From Casp-actino8 sp001510335 (GTDB lineage Bacteria > Actinomycetota > Acidimicrobiia > Acidimicrobiales > Ilumatobacteraceae), in contig JAQCEM010000033.1 of assembly GCA_027729635.1 (NCBI GenBank), positions 1-22,081 on the forward strand: a stretch of DNA of 22,081 nucleotides. The letters run 5' to 3'. A model generated the notes under the pieces. The model was not told where the DNA came from and searched no databases. It was given only the letters and a program-made list of their open reading frames with translations. Position 1 is the stretch's first letter, and each line of letters starts with the position of its first letter. This document shows, one piece after another, positions 14,067-22,005 of the stretch. Position numbers and translations under genes: made by a program.

Positions 14067-14110
14067 ATTCTACCTATGGTTTTGCTCTTATATGCGGCGT
14101 GTCTTAGGGT
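14067..14110. promoter_or_regulatory. Divergent leaderless-type promoters between ABC operon and NMN adenylyltransferase-like gene
   Basis: On the minus strand TAGAAT (14072-14067) lies six bases before the ATPase ATG. On the plus strand TAGGGT (14105-14110) lies six bases before the ATG at 14117. The plus hexamer is identical to the one at the TauD-type gene. Confidence 0.6.
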
Positions 14111-14116
14111 AACTTC

Positions 14117-14599
14117 ATGCATCCTTCGGGTTTGATTATTGGTCGTTTTGATCCACCTCATCTAGGACATTCGTACATGATTGAGTGGGCCCGCGAGCGG
14201 TGTGAACAGCTGGTGGTTTTCGTGAACACTAAACAGGGTGAAGCCGCCCCTGGTGACCTGCGGGCGCAATGGCTTCAAGATCTACATCCCGAAGTGAAGG
14301 TCGTGCAGGTAGAGCACGATTTGCACAACGATTGGGACGATCAAGAGTTGTGGGCTCAGTGGATCAATCTGCTGCGTTCAAAGTGGCCCTTAGCCAACGG
14401 CCCCGAAGTCGTCGTGTCGAGCGACTTCTATATTTCTGAACTTGCTCAGCGCTTGGGGGCAGAGGCTTTAGTGTGTGACCCCGAGCGGACGAATGTGCCG
14501 ATTAGCGCAACGCTGATACGCAACGACCCAACCGCGCACCTTGAGCGCTTAGCGCCGTCGGTTCGCGACTGGGTCGAACGAAACTGGTTAACGAGTTAA
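14117..14599 (+). CDS. NadR-like nicotinamide-nucleotide adenylyltransferase
   Basis: The 160-aa protein is a compact nucleotidyltransferase that would join NMN and ATP to make NAD+. The HxGH motif is 'PPHLGH' (13-18), preceded by 'GRFDP', and the second signature ISxTxIR is 'ISATLIR' (129-135). 'VVSSDFYISELAQRLGAEAL' (99-118) resembles the NadR-type NMN adenylyltransferase domain. The kinase domain of full NadR proteins is absent. TAGGGT lies six bases upstream of the ATG, and the gene ends directly against the stop of the convergent peroxiredoxin gene, with no spacer. Other cytidylyltransferase-like roles, such as pantetheine-phosphate or glycerol-phosphate transfer, are less likely but not excluded. 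Confidence 0.85.
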   Translation: MHPSGLIIGRFDPPHLGHSYMIEWARERCEQLVVFVNTKQGEAAPGDLRAQWLQDLHPEVKVVQVEHDLHNDWDDQELWAQWINLLRSKWPLANGPEVVVSSDFYISELAQRLGAEALVCDPERTNVPISATLIRNDPTAHLERLAPSVRDWVERNWLTS

Positions 14600-15235
14600 T
14601 TAATTGTTGGGTTGGGGCAAAACTCGCAAGTACGGCTTCACGGTCGTCCAGCCCTGTGGGAATAAAGTCTTGGCTTCATCATCAGAAACTGCGGCACCAA
14701 TGATGACATCGCCACCGTCGGTCCAGTTGGCCGGGGTGGCAACTTTGTACTTGGCGGTCAACTGCAATGAGTCAATGACCCGGAGAATTTCATCGAAGTT
14801 ACGACCCGTTGAAGCGGGGTAGGTGATGGTGAGCTTGATCTTCTTGTCGGCGCCGATGACGAACACACTGCGCACCGTCATGGTGTCGTTGGCGTTTGGG
14901 TGAATCATGTCGTATAGATCGGAGACTTTGCGATCGGTGTCACCAATCATCGGGAAGTTCACCGGGGTTCCTTGGGTTTCGCCAATGTCGCCTTCCCACT
15001 TGACGTGGCTTTCGACTGAGTCGACGGACAGGCCGATGACCTTGACGTTGCGCTTGTCGAATTCGGGCTTGATCTTGGCGACATAACCCAGTTCGGTGGT
15101 GCACACTGGGGTGAAGTCTTTGGGGTGGCTGAACAATACGCCCCATGAATCGCCGAGCCAGTCGTGGAACGAGATGGTTCCTTGCGTGGTTTCGGCGGTG
15201 AAATCGGGGGCGGTATCTCCGAGACGAACAGTCAT
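14600..15235 (-). CDS. 1-Cys peroxiredoxin (Prx6/AhpE-like thiol peroxidase)
   Basis: The 211-aa protein reduces hydrogen peroxide and organic hydroperoxides through one catalytic cysteine. The active site is 'HPKDFTPVCTTE', with P38, T42 and the peroxidatic C45; R122 completes it. It has no other cysteine, so it belongs to the 1-Cys group and needs an outside thiol for recycling. The long C-terminal half with 'PASTGRNFDEILRVIDSLQL' (150-169) is typical of the Prx6 subfamily. AGGAGA with a five-base spacer precedes the ATG, so unlike many neighbours this gene has a proper leader. It is divergent from the nitroreductase, a sensible redox pairing. Confidence 0.95.
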   Translation of the reverse strand: MTVRLGDTAPDFTAETTQGTISFHDWLGDSWGVLFSHPKDFTPVCTTELGYVAKIKPEFDKRNVKVIGLSVDSVESHVKWEGDIGETQGTPVNFPMIGDTDRKVSDLYDMIHPNANDTMTVRSVFVIGADKKIKLTITYPASTGRNFDEILRVIDSLQLTAKYKVATPANWTDGGDVIIGAAVSDDEAKTLFPQGWTTVKPYLRVLPQPNN

Positions 15236-15254
15236 GGGAATCTCCTAGGTTGAG

Positions 15255-15271
15255 GCTCGGATGGACCGAGC
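15255..15271. promoter_or_regulatory. Inverted repeat in the peroxiredoxin 5' region
   Basis: GCTCGG (15255-15260) and CCGAGC (15266-15271) flank a five-base loop. On the minus strand the repeat lies between a likely -10 box (TAGAGT, 15291-15286, or TATGTC, 15281-15276) and the AGGAGA at 15241-15246. It could be an operator or a 5'-UTR hairpin tuning peroxiredoxin expression. Confidence 0.4.
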
Positions 15272-15354
15272 AGATGACATACATGACTCTACGAGCAATT
15301 CCCGACAAAACCACTCAGGTATTGGTTTGGGATCGGTTGAGCCCAAGATTGGCG

Positions 15355-15366
15355 TAATGTCGCACC
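15355..15366 (+). promoter_or_regulatory. -10 box of a leaderless promoter (nitroreductase)
   Basis: TAATGT (15355-15360) is followed by six bases and the ATG at 15367. There is no ribosome binding site, in contrast with the divergent peroxiredoxin gene. Confidence 0.6.
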
Positions 15367-16026
15367 ATGACAATTGATCATGTTGCCACCGACAAACTGC
15401 TCACGACCACCCGCTCAGTACGTAAGCGACTCGACCTCACTCGCGAGGTTGAACCCCAGGTGATTCAGGACTGTATTGACATTGCGATGCAGGCTCCCAC
15501 CGGAACGAACGCTCAGAACTGGGCCTTTGTGGTGATCACCGACCCCGCCAAGAAGAAGTTCATCGCCGATGCATACCGCAATGGCGGCGAAATGATGGCT
15601 GGTTCGGGTTATCCGCCGCCGCTCGAGCCTGGCGATCCACGCGAACACGTGATGCCCAAAGTGATGGAGTCGGCGGGCTACCTCGGCGAAATTCTTGAGC
15701 AAGTTCCGGTGTTCGTGATTGCTTGTGTGCGCGGTCGTGTTGAGTCGGTGCCGATGGTGATTGCTCAAGCCAGTACATACGGATCAATTCTTCCTGCGGC
15801 GTGGAGTTTCATGTTGGCTCTGCGCTCCCGCGGTCTTGGAACTGCGTGGACAACGATTCACTTGTTCCAAGAAAAACCCATTTCTGAACTATTGGGGATT
15901 CCCGATGATTGGACTCAAACAGTGCTTTTTCCAGTTGCGTATTACACCGGTGATGATTTCAAACCAGCGCACCGACTGCCCTCTGACACCATGACTCACT
16001 GGGACTCGTGGGGGACTCACCGTTGA
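15367..16026 (+). CDS. Nitroreductase family FMN-dependent oxidoreductase
   Basis: This 219-aa protein belongs to the nitroreductase fold family, cytoplasmic FMN enzymes that reduce nitro groups, quinones or enones with NAD(P)H. The FMN-binding N-terminal block is 'TTRSVRKRLDL' (14-24), followed by 'MQAPTGTNAQNWAFVVI' (41-57). The helix and strand with 'RSRGLGTAWTTIHL' and 'ELLGIPDDW' near the C-terminus are also typical. The ATG follows TAATGT by six bases. The next gene overlaps its stop by starting at TTG 16023 (TTGA overlap), so the two are translated together. The physiological substrate is unknown; a detoxifying role beside the peroxiredoxin is plausible but inferred. Confidence 0.9.
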   Translation: MTIDHVATDKLLTTTRSVRKRLDLTREVEPQVIQDCIDIAMQAPTGTNAQNWAFVVITDPAKKKFIADAYRNGGEMMAGSGYPPPLEPGDPREHVMPKVMESAGYLGEILEQVPVFVIACVRGRVESVPMVIAQASTYGSILPAAWSFMLALRSRGLGTAWTTIHLFQEKPISELLGIPDDWTQTVLFPVAYYTGDDFKPAHRLPSDTMTHWDSWGTHR

Positions 16027-16352
16027 GCGTCAAAGTTGAGCCAACGCTCATTGGTGAACATTTAGCTGGTCGCGAGTTTGTGTATTTGATTACTAACAAC
16101 GGCGAGCGTTCGCATGTCGTTGCGCTGCGTCCTGCATTGACAAACAAAATTGCTCGGTTCTCAAATACCGGCCGAACGCCTCTGGCAAATGTTGCTGCGA
16201 ATAGTTCAGTGACACTCACGTGGCCGCCGTGTGACTCGACGCAGACTCATGAGCATGTCAAGTATTCGGTGGTCGCCGACGGCACGGCTCATCTTGATGG
16301 TGACGTCATCGTGGTGACGATCACCAACGCTGTTTTACACCGACCTGCATAA
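16023..16352 (+). CDS. Small beta-rich hypothetical protein coupled to the nitroreductase
   Basis: I do not recognise the family. From TTG 16023 the product has 109 residues, alternating in hydrophobicity in a way that suggests beta strands: 'EFVYLITNNGERSHVVALRP', 'NSSVTLTWPPCD', 'VIVVTITNAVL'. It has one cysteine and two closely spaced histidines ('QTHEHVKY'), and no signal peptide. The TTG overlaps the nitroreductase TGA by two bases, and a GTG at 16008 would lengthen the protein by five residues; coupling makes the TTG slightly preferable. Co-expression with the nitroreductase is likely. It ends 14 bases from the stop of the large convergent protease gene. Confidence 0.6.
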   Translation: MSVKVEPTLIGEHLAGREFVYLITNNGERSHVVALRPALTNKIARFSNTGRTPLANVAANSSVTLTWPPCDSTQTHEHVKYSVVADGTAHLDGDVIVVTITNAVLHRPA

Positions 16353-16366
16353 AGCGATGCATGTGA

Positions 16367-17500
16367 CTAAGTGACGTTGTTAACGTAGCCGTTGACGTCA
16401 ATCAAGATGTTGGCGATGCCGTAGACGTGGAAGCACACTGTTCCGCGAGTTGAAACTTGAGCAATCACTGCATTGGGGACTATCTGCCCAGCGACAAAGT
16501 TGAGGTTTGACGTGTTGGGGCGACTGTCGCACGGATAAACCGTGATGTAGCCCCCATATGGTGATGTTGAAATTCCGAGAGCAGTGACATTCAGTGACAC
16601 TGCAGTCACTCCACTCGCGGGAATCCCCGAAGTTCCAGCAATTGTGACTTCAAGTGGCGTGTCGGTTCCGGCGATGTCGCCAATCGATTGAACAGCAACG
16701 CCACCGATCCCCGAACGAGTATCGGCGATGCGATTGGGGGAAACCGGCGAATAGCCGAGGCCAGATTCAAAGTTTCCATTGATATCAACAATGATGTCAG
16801 CTTGACCATAAACGTAAAAGCAGACCGTTCCAGTTGCTGACACGGGAGTCAGTACGGCGTTCGGGACGGTCTTTCCGGAGACAAAGTTCAAGTTCGATAC
16901 ATTCGGAAGATCGCCACATGGATATACGCTGACGTAGCCACCGGTATCTGGAGCAGATGTGTTCGTGATCGTAACATTCATTGAAACAGCAGCGACGCCG
17001 GATGAAGGAATTCCGTTGCGGCCAAGTACCAAAACTTCAAGTGGTGCTCCGCCGCCATAAAGTTGGCCGACTCTTTGTGCGGGCACGCCACCAATTCCAG
17101 ATCGAGTATCAAAGAGTCGCGATGGTGTGGTGGGGTTGAAGCCGTTGCCATCTAAGAGTGATCCGTTGATGTCGGCGATGATGTCAACCGCAACATTGCT
17201 ATAGAAGCACAGCGTTCCAGAATTAGATAGTCGAGCAACCACGGCATTCGGCACAGTGTCGCCCGCATCAAAGTTGAGGCTGGAAATTTCTGGAAGACTT
17301 CCGCATGGATACACGGTGATGAACCCGGTTCCTTCAGGGTTTGTGGCGGTGACGTTCAGGGAAACAGCGCTGACGCCTGCAGGCGCGATGTTGTTCTTGC
17401 CAGCGATCTGAACTTCGAGGATGTAGTCGCCACCAACTTGGCGCACGGGAACTCCACCTTCACCATTACGTGTGTCGAAAATACGTTGCGGGCTGATTGA
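16367..17500 (-). repeat. Three tandem C-terminal repeat domains (DTRxGxGG / SNLNF / DINGxx)
   Basis: Each unit of about 125 residues opens with 'P.RI.DTR.G.GG', continues with 'LNVTA', 'VYPC', 'SLNF' or 'SNLNF' and 'TVPNAV' or 'IVPNAV', then 'VCF' and closes with 'DINGN' or 'DVNGY'. The same closing motif ends the next gene at the window edge. This domain type is frequent at the ends of secreted actinobacterial proteins and is poorly characterised. Confidence 0.85.
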
Positions 17501-20500
17501 TTTCATCGTGACCGGTGATGCTTCAGTCTCGAGGCTTGCCCCTGCAACCATCAGCAAACGATTGGGTGTATTGGTTCTCGCATCGGTCACGATTCCAGCA
17601 GTCGCGTCAGAAGTCAGGACAGTAGCGATGTTGGCGGGACTGAAACTGGGGAATGCGGTGAGGGCAATCGCAGCAGCGCCTGTGACATGAGGAACGGCCA
17701 TTGAGGTGCCACTTTTCGTGGCGTAGTCATCGGTTGGGTCAATGCTTGCGCCGTTAATGTCAGAGCCGGGCGCAAAGATATCGACGCATGGACCATAGTT
17801 CGAGAAGAAAGACCGCGAATCGTCAATATCGGTTGCAGCGACGGTGATCGCAGCAGGAACTCGTGCGGGCGAATATTGACAGGCATCGTGTTGAGTTTCG
17901 TCAATGTCATCACCGTCGTTACCAGCTGCGACGACGACAACGATGCCTTGGCTGATTAAAGAATTGACGGCACTATCGAGCAAAGCACTAGGTGACCCGC
18001 CAAGGCTCAAATTGACAACTGCCCGTTTCCCGTTGAGAGGGTATGAAGCGACGTAATCGAGTCCGGCGATAACTGTTGAGTTATTGCCCGATCCAAAACA
18101 ATCAAGCACGCGTACCGGAACCACATCGGCACTGGTGGCGACTCCATACGAAGTTCCGGCCGCGGTTGAGGCAACATGGGTGCCATGGCCCTGGCAGTCA
18201 TTGGTTCCTTGACCATCGCTGATTGAAGTAAATCCGCTTTTAAGTCGGCCGCCGAATTCATTTGAACTGGCAATGCCTGTGTCAACGATAAAGACAATGG
18301 CATTGTCACCGCGGTTAGTTGTTGAGAACAGTCCGTCAAGAACTGCCGATGTTTGATCGATACGGTCAATTCCCCACGAATAAGTTGAGGTAGTGATCCC
18401 GGTGATGGTTCGCGGTGTCACGCTATTTGACGGGGCCGATGGCGGACTGTTGCCACTGCTATTTTCAGCAACCACGGTGAACGTGTACGCGGTGCCATTC
18501 ACAAGGTTGTTCACAGTGCACGTCAATGGACCTTGCGACCATACGCACGTTTGTCCGCCTGGAGAAGCAGTGACCGTGTACTTGGTAACTGGGTGCGTCG
18601 GATTAGCGGGGGCATCCCACAAAACTTCGATCTGTTGACTACGCGAAGAGATCGCGCGCACGTTGGTTGGAGCGGTGGGTGGCAGTGGCAACTTCAAGTC
18701 CCAATTCAAAGTGAGATTGCCAGTTGCATTGCCGTAGCCATCAACGGCAATGTGGTATGTCTGACCAGCAACCGCCGCAAATGAAACTGCACTCGTTTGA
18801 TTCGTCTTCGTGTCATCGTTAGAAGCAACAACGGTTAAGGCGTTGAGAGAACTTCCTGAGTAAACCGCAAGCAAAGTGTCAAAGTCAGAACCCGCAGTAC
18901 TGATAGTAATTTGTCCACTCGCGAGAGCGGTGTAGTTAAACCAAACCGAGTGCGACGGGGCGAAGCCCGCATGAGAGGGTTCGCCAGGCTCGGCGGTCGC
19001 AAAAGTTGTCTGTGTACCGGTGCTGTTACTGAGTCCGCTGATGGTACGTGATGTCGTAAAGAAGTCATGAAGCGAACCTGGCCGAACAATGCCAGGGGCG
19101 GAGGCTGAGGGGCCGATTCCAATGTCGTTTTCGGCGGTGACGCTCACGCTGTAAGCACTCCAGTCAGTGAGGCTAGTAATCGTGCACGTCGTCGATGGTG
19201 GTGACGCGCTACATGTACCAGATCCTGGCTGAGCAGTGGCCCGGTACGACTGAATCGCGCGGCCGCCCTCAGACAAGGGGGCAGTCCATGAAACTTCAAG
19301 CGATCCATTCGCCGCGACTGGTGTTGCAGCGACATTACGTGGGGCCGATGGTGCAGTGTCAACGGGAGTCGCGACGAAAGTGTGAGTCAGAGTTGAGTCG
19401 CCACGCGATGAGTTAGTGCTGGCTAAACGGATGTAGTACGTAATGTCTTTCATCACATTGAAGGCGGTTGAGGCATACGAACTTGACCCTGCAATATCAG
19501 CCCAGCCCGACGGTCGAACCAAGTTGGTGAGCGCTGAACCAGCGAAAACACTCACAACAGTTTCAATTGAACTATTCGAGACATCCAAGGTGAGGGCGCC
19601 ATTTGCGAGTGGTCTATATGAGTACCACACTGAGGCCGATAGGGATGCATTTGTCACCGATGGTTCGTCGGTTTCAATGCTGTAACCAGAATTGTTGATA
19701 GTTCTTGACTCGGTGTCGCCCGTTCTAACGATCGCCGCACAGAAATTATCGCCAGGTGGAGAAGGTGGACAATTGAGGGTTTGGGACCAATTGAGAGTGA
19801 TGTTCCCTCGCGTTGATCCGTATGAAGTCACCCGAAAGTAATAGGTGGCGTTGGCCGAGACCGCTAGTGAGATCGCACTTGTGACGACACCGTTGAAATA
19901 ACTGATGTCGTCATTGAAGACAACTCTGTTCAGAGCATTGACAGTCGAACCTGTGTACGCGGTTAACACGGTGTCGAAATCACTTCCGATGGTGTCGACC
20001 GAGAGAGTGCCCGGTTGAGCTGGTGTGTAGCGGTACCAGACCGAAGCCCCGCCAGTTCCAGCGTCAAGGGGGGGTTCATCTGTTTCAAGTGTTGCATTCT
20101 CGTTGGAGTCAGTTTCGGTGCCAGATACCCCTATCAATGGCAAGGCGGCTGAAAATGAATTATTGGATAGGCCTACGACAACCGAATCGCTCGAAGTGGA
20201 TGCTGTTGAAGTGTTGGTTGTGTTACCCGCCGTCACCTGAAAGGCGTAGGTGACGTTAGAGCTCAGTCCAACAACCGTGCACGACAGTGGACCCGACGTC
20301 CAACTGCAGGTTTTGTTGCCAGGTGTTGAGGTGATCGTGTAACGAGTGATTGTGCTTGATCCCGAATCAATAGGAGCGTCCCAGGTGACAGTGGCACGCC
20401 CAGGTCCGCTTACTGCAACGACGTTTTGTGGAGGCGAAGGAGCAACGCCACTACCGCTTGGAACATGTAACAATAGATTGGGAGAACCAGTTCGCGTATC

Positions 20501-21919
20501 GGACAACTTGTTGGCACTGACCGATGCCAAAGTCATCGTTTGGATTGATGTCGAAGTGAGTGAAAGATTGCTGCCCCATATCGCGGCCACTGCACCGGCA
20601 ACATGTGGGCTGGCCATTGACGTTCCGTTAAGAGTTGCGGTTCCACCGTTGAGCCATGTGGACAAGATGGAACTTCCGGGAGCAAAGAGATCGACGCAGG
20701 TGCCGTAATTTGAAAATATTGAACGGGCATCATTTGACATCGATGAACCCACGGTGATTGCTTGAGGTTCACGAGCTGGAGAATATAGGCAGGCATTATG
20801 CAGGGCCGTGTCGGTTTCGTCGGCGTCGTTACCCGCAGCGACGACAACGACTATTCCGTCGGCAATGGCGCTTCGAACAGCAGCATCGAGAGACGCGCTG
20901 GCGCCACCCCCAAGACTCAAATTGAGAACAGCAGGCACTCCTGCGGAGTGGTTCGTGATAGCCCAGTTGATCCCGGCGATAACCCCAGATGTCGAACCAC
21001 TGCCCGTACAGCTCAGAACACGTACTGGAACGAGTGTGACTGCCTCAGCGACTCCATAGGTTGCGCTACCAATGGTTCCAGCAACATGGGTGCCGTGTCC
21101 GTTGCAGTCAGCAGTCCCGTACTCGTCATTAATGGCTGTGTAACCAGCAACAAGACGGTTGCCAAATTCACTATGTAGCGCAATTCCGGTGTCGACAACA
21201 TAGGCAGTGACGCCAGCACCGTTCGAGCGATCAACGTATAGGCGATCAAGTGGAAGGTTGACTTGGTCAATACGGTCTAATCCCCAAGGCGGATTGGGTT
21301 GACTACTTGAGACCGTGATGATTCGGTCTTGTTCAATATATTGAATAGCAGGGTTGCCTTTGAGGGCTTTCAATTGGCTTGATGTGAGCGTTGCGGCGTA
21401 ACCCTTAAAGGCGGCTGAATACGTTCTCGTGATTGAACTACCCAAAAGCGATAGCACGTTTGCCTTTGCAGTGGCGCTAGCCAAAGGCTTGAGCATGATG
21501 ATGTACCGGCCCGGAATGGCATCGCCAGCGACCTCGAGTGACTGAGTCGTAGCCTCAAATGAGTCAAGTGAAACCACTTCATCAACTTCAATGCTGAGAA
21601 CTCGCGGGTCATCGGCGAGCACCATGGCTTGGGGAGTGGTGAGCGAGGCACTGAGACCAGAAAAGACATTGGTAAAGGTTTCGTGAACGGCAGCACCGGC
21701 AACTTCGAGATCGCGGCCAATTTCAGCAACATCGGCATCGGTTGCAACAGCAACAATGAATCGCTGGGTTGCACCCTGGGTGTTCGGTAAACGAAGTTCG
21801 GTGCGGCCAGAGGCCGCAACTGGCGAGACTGCAAAGGTCGAGGCGATCAGAAGCGGTGCGGCAACAAGCGCGACGAGACTCTTGAATGCTCGTTTCGACC
21901 CAATACTTTTAGCGCCCAC
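16367..21919 (-). CDS. Secreted multidomain protease with two complete subtilisin (S8) domains
   Basis: The 1850-aa protein has a signal peptide (about 1-37, cleavage near VAASG). Two inhibitor-I9-like prodomains follow (about 51-118 and 137-204). S8 domain 1 (about 209-487) has D243, H275, N364 and S434 in 'NGTSMASPHVAG'. Then come Fn3 (496-583), two PPC-like beta domains (585-711 and 723-850), Fn3 (857-947), a third PPC-like domain (949-1073) and Fn3 (1081-1170). S8 domain 2 (about 1179-1462) has D1213, H1245, N1334 and S1406. Three C-terminal repeats (about 1474-1595, 1596-1722, 1723-1850) each carry a likely disulfide pair (C1539/C1571, C1668/C1700, C1797/C1829). Both catalytic sites look intact and resemble proteinase K-type enzymes. 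The GTG start has AAGGGG six bases upstream. No LPXTG or membrane anchor is seen; the repeats may bind the cell surface. It probably digests extracellular protein. Confidence 0.93.
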   Translation of the reverse strand: MGAKSIGSKRAFKSLVALVAAPLLIASTFAVSPVAASGRTELRLPNTQGATQRFIVAVATDADVAEIGRDLEVAGAAVHETFTNVFSGLSASLTTPQAMVLADDPRVLSIEVDEVVSLDSFEATTQSLEVAGDAIPGRYIIMLKPLASATAKANVLSLLGSSITRTYSAAFKGYAATLTSSQLKALKGNPAIQYIEQDRIITVSSSQPNPPWGLDRIDQVNLPLDRLYVDRSNGAGVTAYVVDTGIALHSEFGNRLVAGYTAINDEYGTADCNGHGTHVAGTIGSATYGVAEAVTLVPVRVLSCTGSGSTSGVIAGINWAITNHSAGVPAVLNLSLGGGASASLDAAVRSAIADGIVVVVAAGNDADETDTALHNACLYSPAREPQAITVGSSMSNDARSIFSNYGTCVDLFAPGSSILSTWLNGGTATLNGTSMASPHVAGAVAAIWGSNLSLTSTSIQTMTLASVSANKLSDTRTGSPNLLLHVPSGSGVAPSPPQNVVAVSGPGRATVTWDAPIDSGSSTITRYTITSTPGNKTCSWTSGPLSCTVVGLSSNVTYAFQVTAGNTTNTSTASTSSDSVVVGLSNNSFSAALPLIGVSGTETDSNENATLETDEPPLDAGTGGASVWYRYTPAQPGTLSVDTIGSDFDTVLTAYTGSTVNALNRVVFNDDISYFNGVVTSAISLAVSANATYYFRVTSYGSTRGNITLNWSQTLNCPPSPPGDNFCAAIVRTGDTESRTINNSGYSIETDEPSVTNASLSASVWYSYRPLANGALTLDVSNSSIETVVSVFAGSALTNLVRPSGWADIAGSSSYASTAFNVMKDITYYIRLASTNSSRGDSTLTHTFVATPVDTAPSAPRNVAATPVAANGSLEVSWTAPLSEGGRAIQSYRATAQPGSGTCSASPPSTTCTITSLTDWSAYSVSVTAENDIGIGPSASAPGIVRPGSLHDFFTTSRTISGLSNSTGTQTTFATAEPGEPSHAGFAPSHSVWFNYTALASGQITISTAGSDFDTLLAVYSGSSLNALTVVASNDDTKTNQTSAVSFAAVAGQTYHIAVDGYGNATGNLTLNWDLKLPLPPTAPTNVRAISSRSQQIEVLWDAPANPTHPVTKYTVTASPGGQTCVWSQGPLTCTVNNLVNGTAYTFTVVAENSSGNSPPSAPSNSVTPRTITGITTSTYSWGIDRIDQTSAVLDGLFSTTNRGDNAIVFIVDTGIASSNEFGGRLKSGFTSISDGQGTNDCQGHGTHVASTAAGTSYGVATSADVVPVRVLDCFGSGNNSTVIAGLDYVASYPLNGKRAVVNLSLGGSPSALLDSAVNSLISQGIVVVVAAGNDGDDIDETQHDACQYSPARVPAAITVAATDIDDSRSFFSNYGPCVDIFAPGSDINGASIDPTDDYATKSGTSMAVPHVTGAAAIALTAFPSFSPANIATVLTSDATAGIVTDARTNTPNRLLMVAGASLETEASPVTMKSISPQRIFDTRNGEGGVPVRQVGGDYILEVQIAGKNNIAPAGVSAVSLNVTATNPEGTGFITVYPCGSLPEISSLNFDAGDTVPNAVVARLSNSGTLCFYSNVAVDIIADINGSLLDGNGFNPTTPSRLFDTRSGIGGVPAQRVGQLYGGGAPLEVLVLGRNGIPSSGVAAVSMNVTITNTSAPDTGGYVSVYPCGDLPNVSNLNFVSGKTVPNAVLTPVSATGTVCFYVYGQADIIVDINGNFESGLGYSPVSPNRIADTRSGIGGVAVQSIGDIAGTDTPLEVTIAGTSGIPASGVTAVSLNVTALGISTSPYGGYITVYPCDSRPNTSNLNFVAGQIVPNAVIAQVSTRGTVCFHVYGIANILIDVNGYVNNVT

Positions 21920-21925
21920 TGTTTG

Positions 21926-21946
21926 CCCCTTACCTGAATCAGTCTA
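21926..21946 (-). promoter_or_regulatory. Promoter -10 and ribosome binding site of the twin protease gene
   Basis: On the minus strand TAGACT (21946-21941) is a candidate -10 box, and AAGGGG (21931-21926) lies six bases before the GTG start. The gene is thus led by a short 5' UTR, and the 86-base gap to the upstream gene suggests a separate transcript. Confidence 0.45.
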
Positions 21947-22005
21947 ATTGCCTAGAGGTCACACGCCTCCGGCGGCGTTTAGGTTTGGTCAAGAAGGTCA
22001 CTTAA

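Noticed and set aside
21950..22005. ACGCC/GGCGT inverted repeat (reads ACGCC-GCCGGA-GGCGT on the minus strand) as a terminator for the upstream gene
   Set aside because: The stem is five base pairs and no T-run follows on the minus strand; too weak to call.
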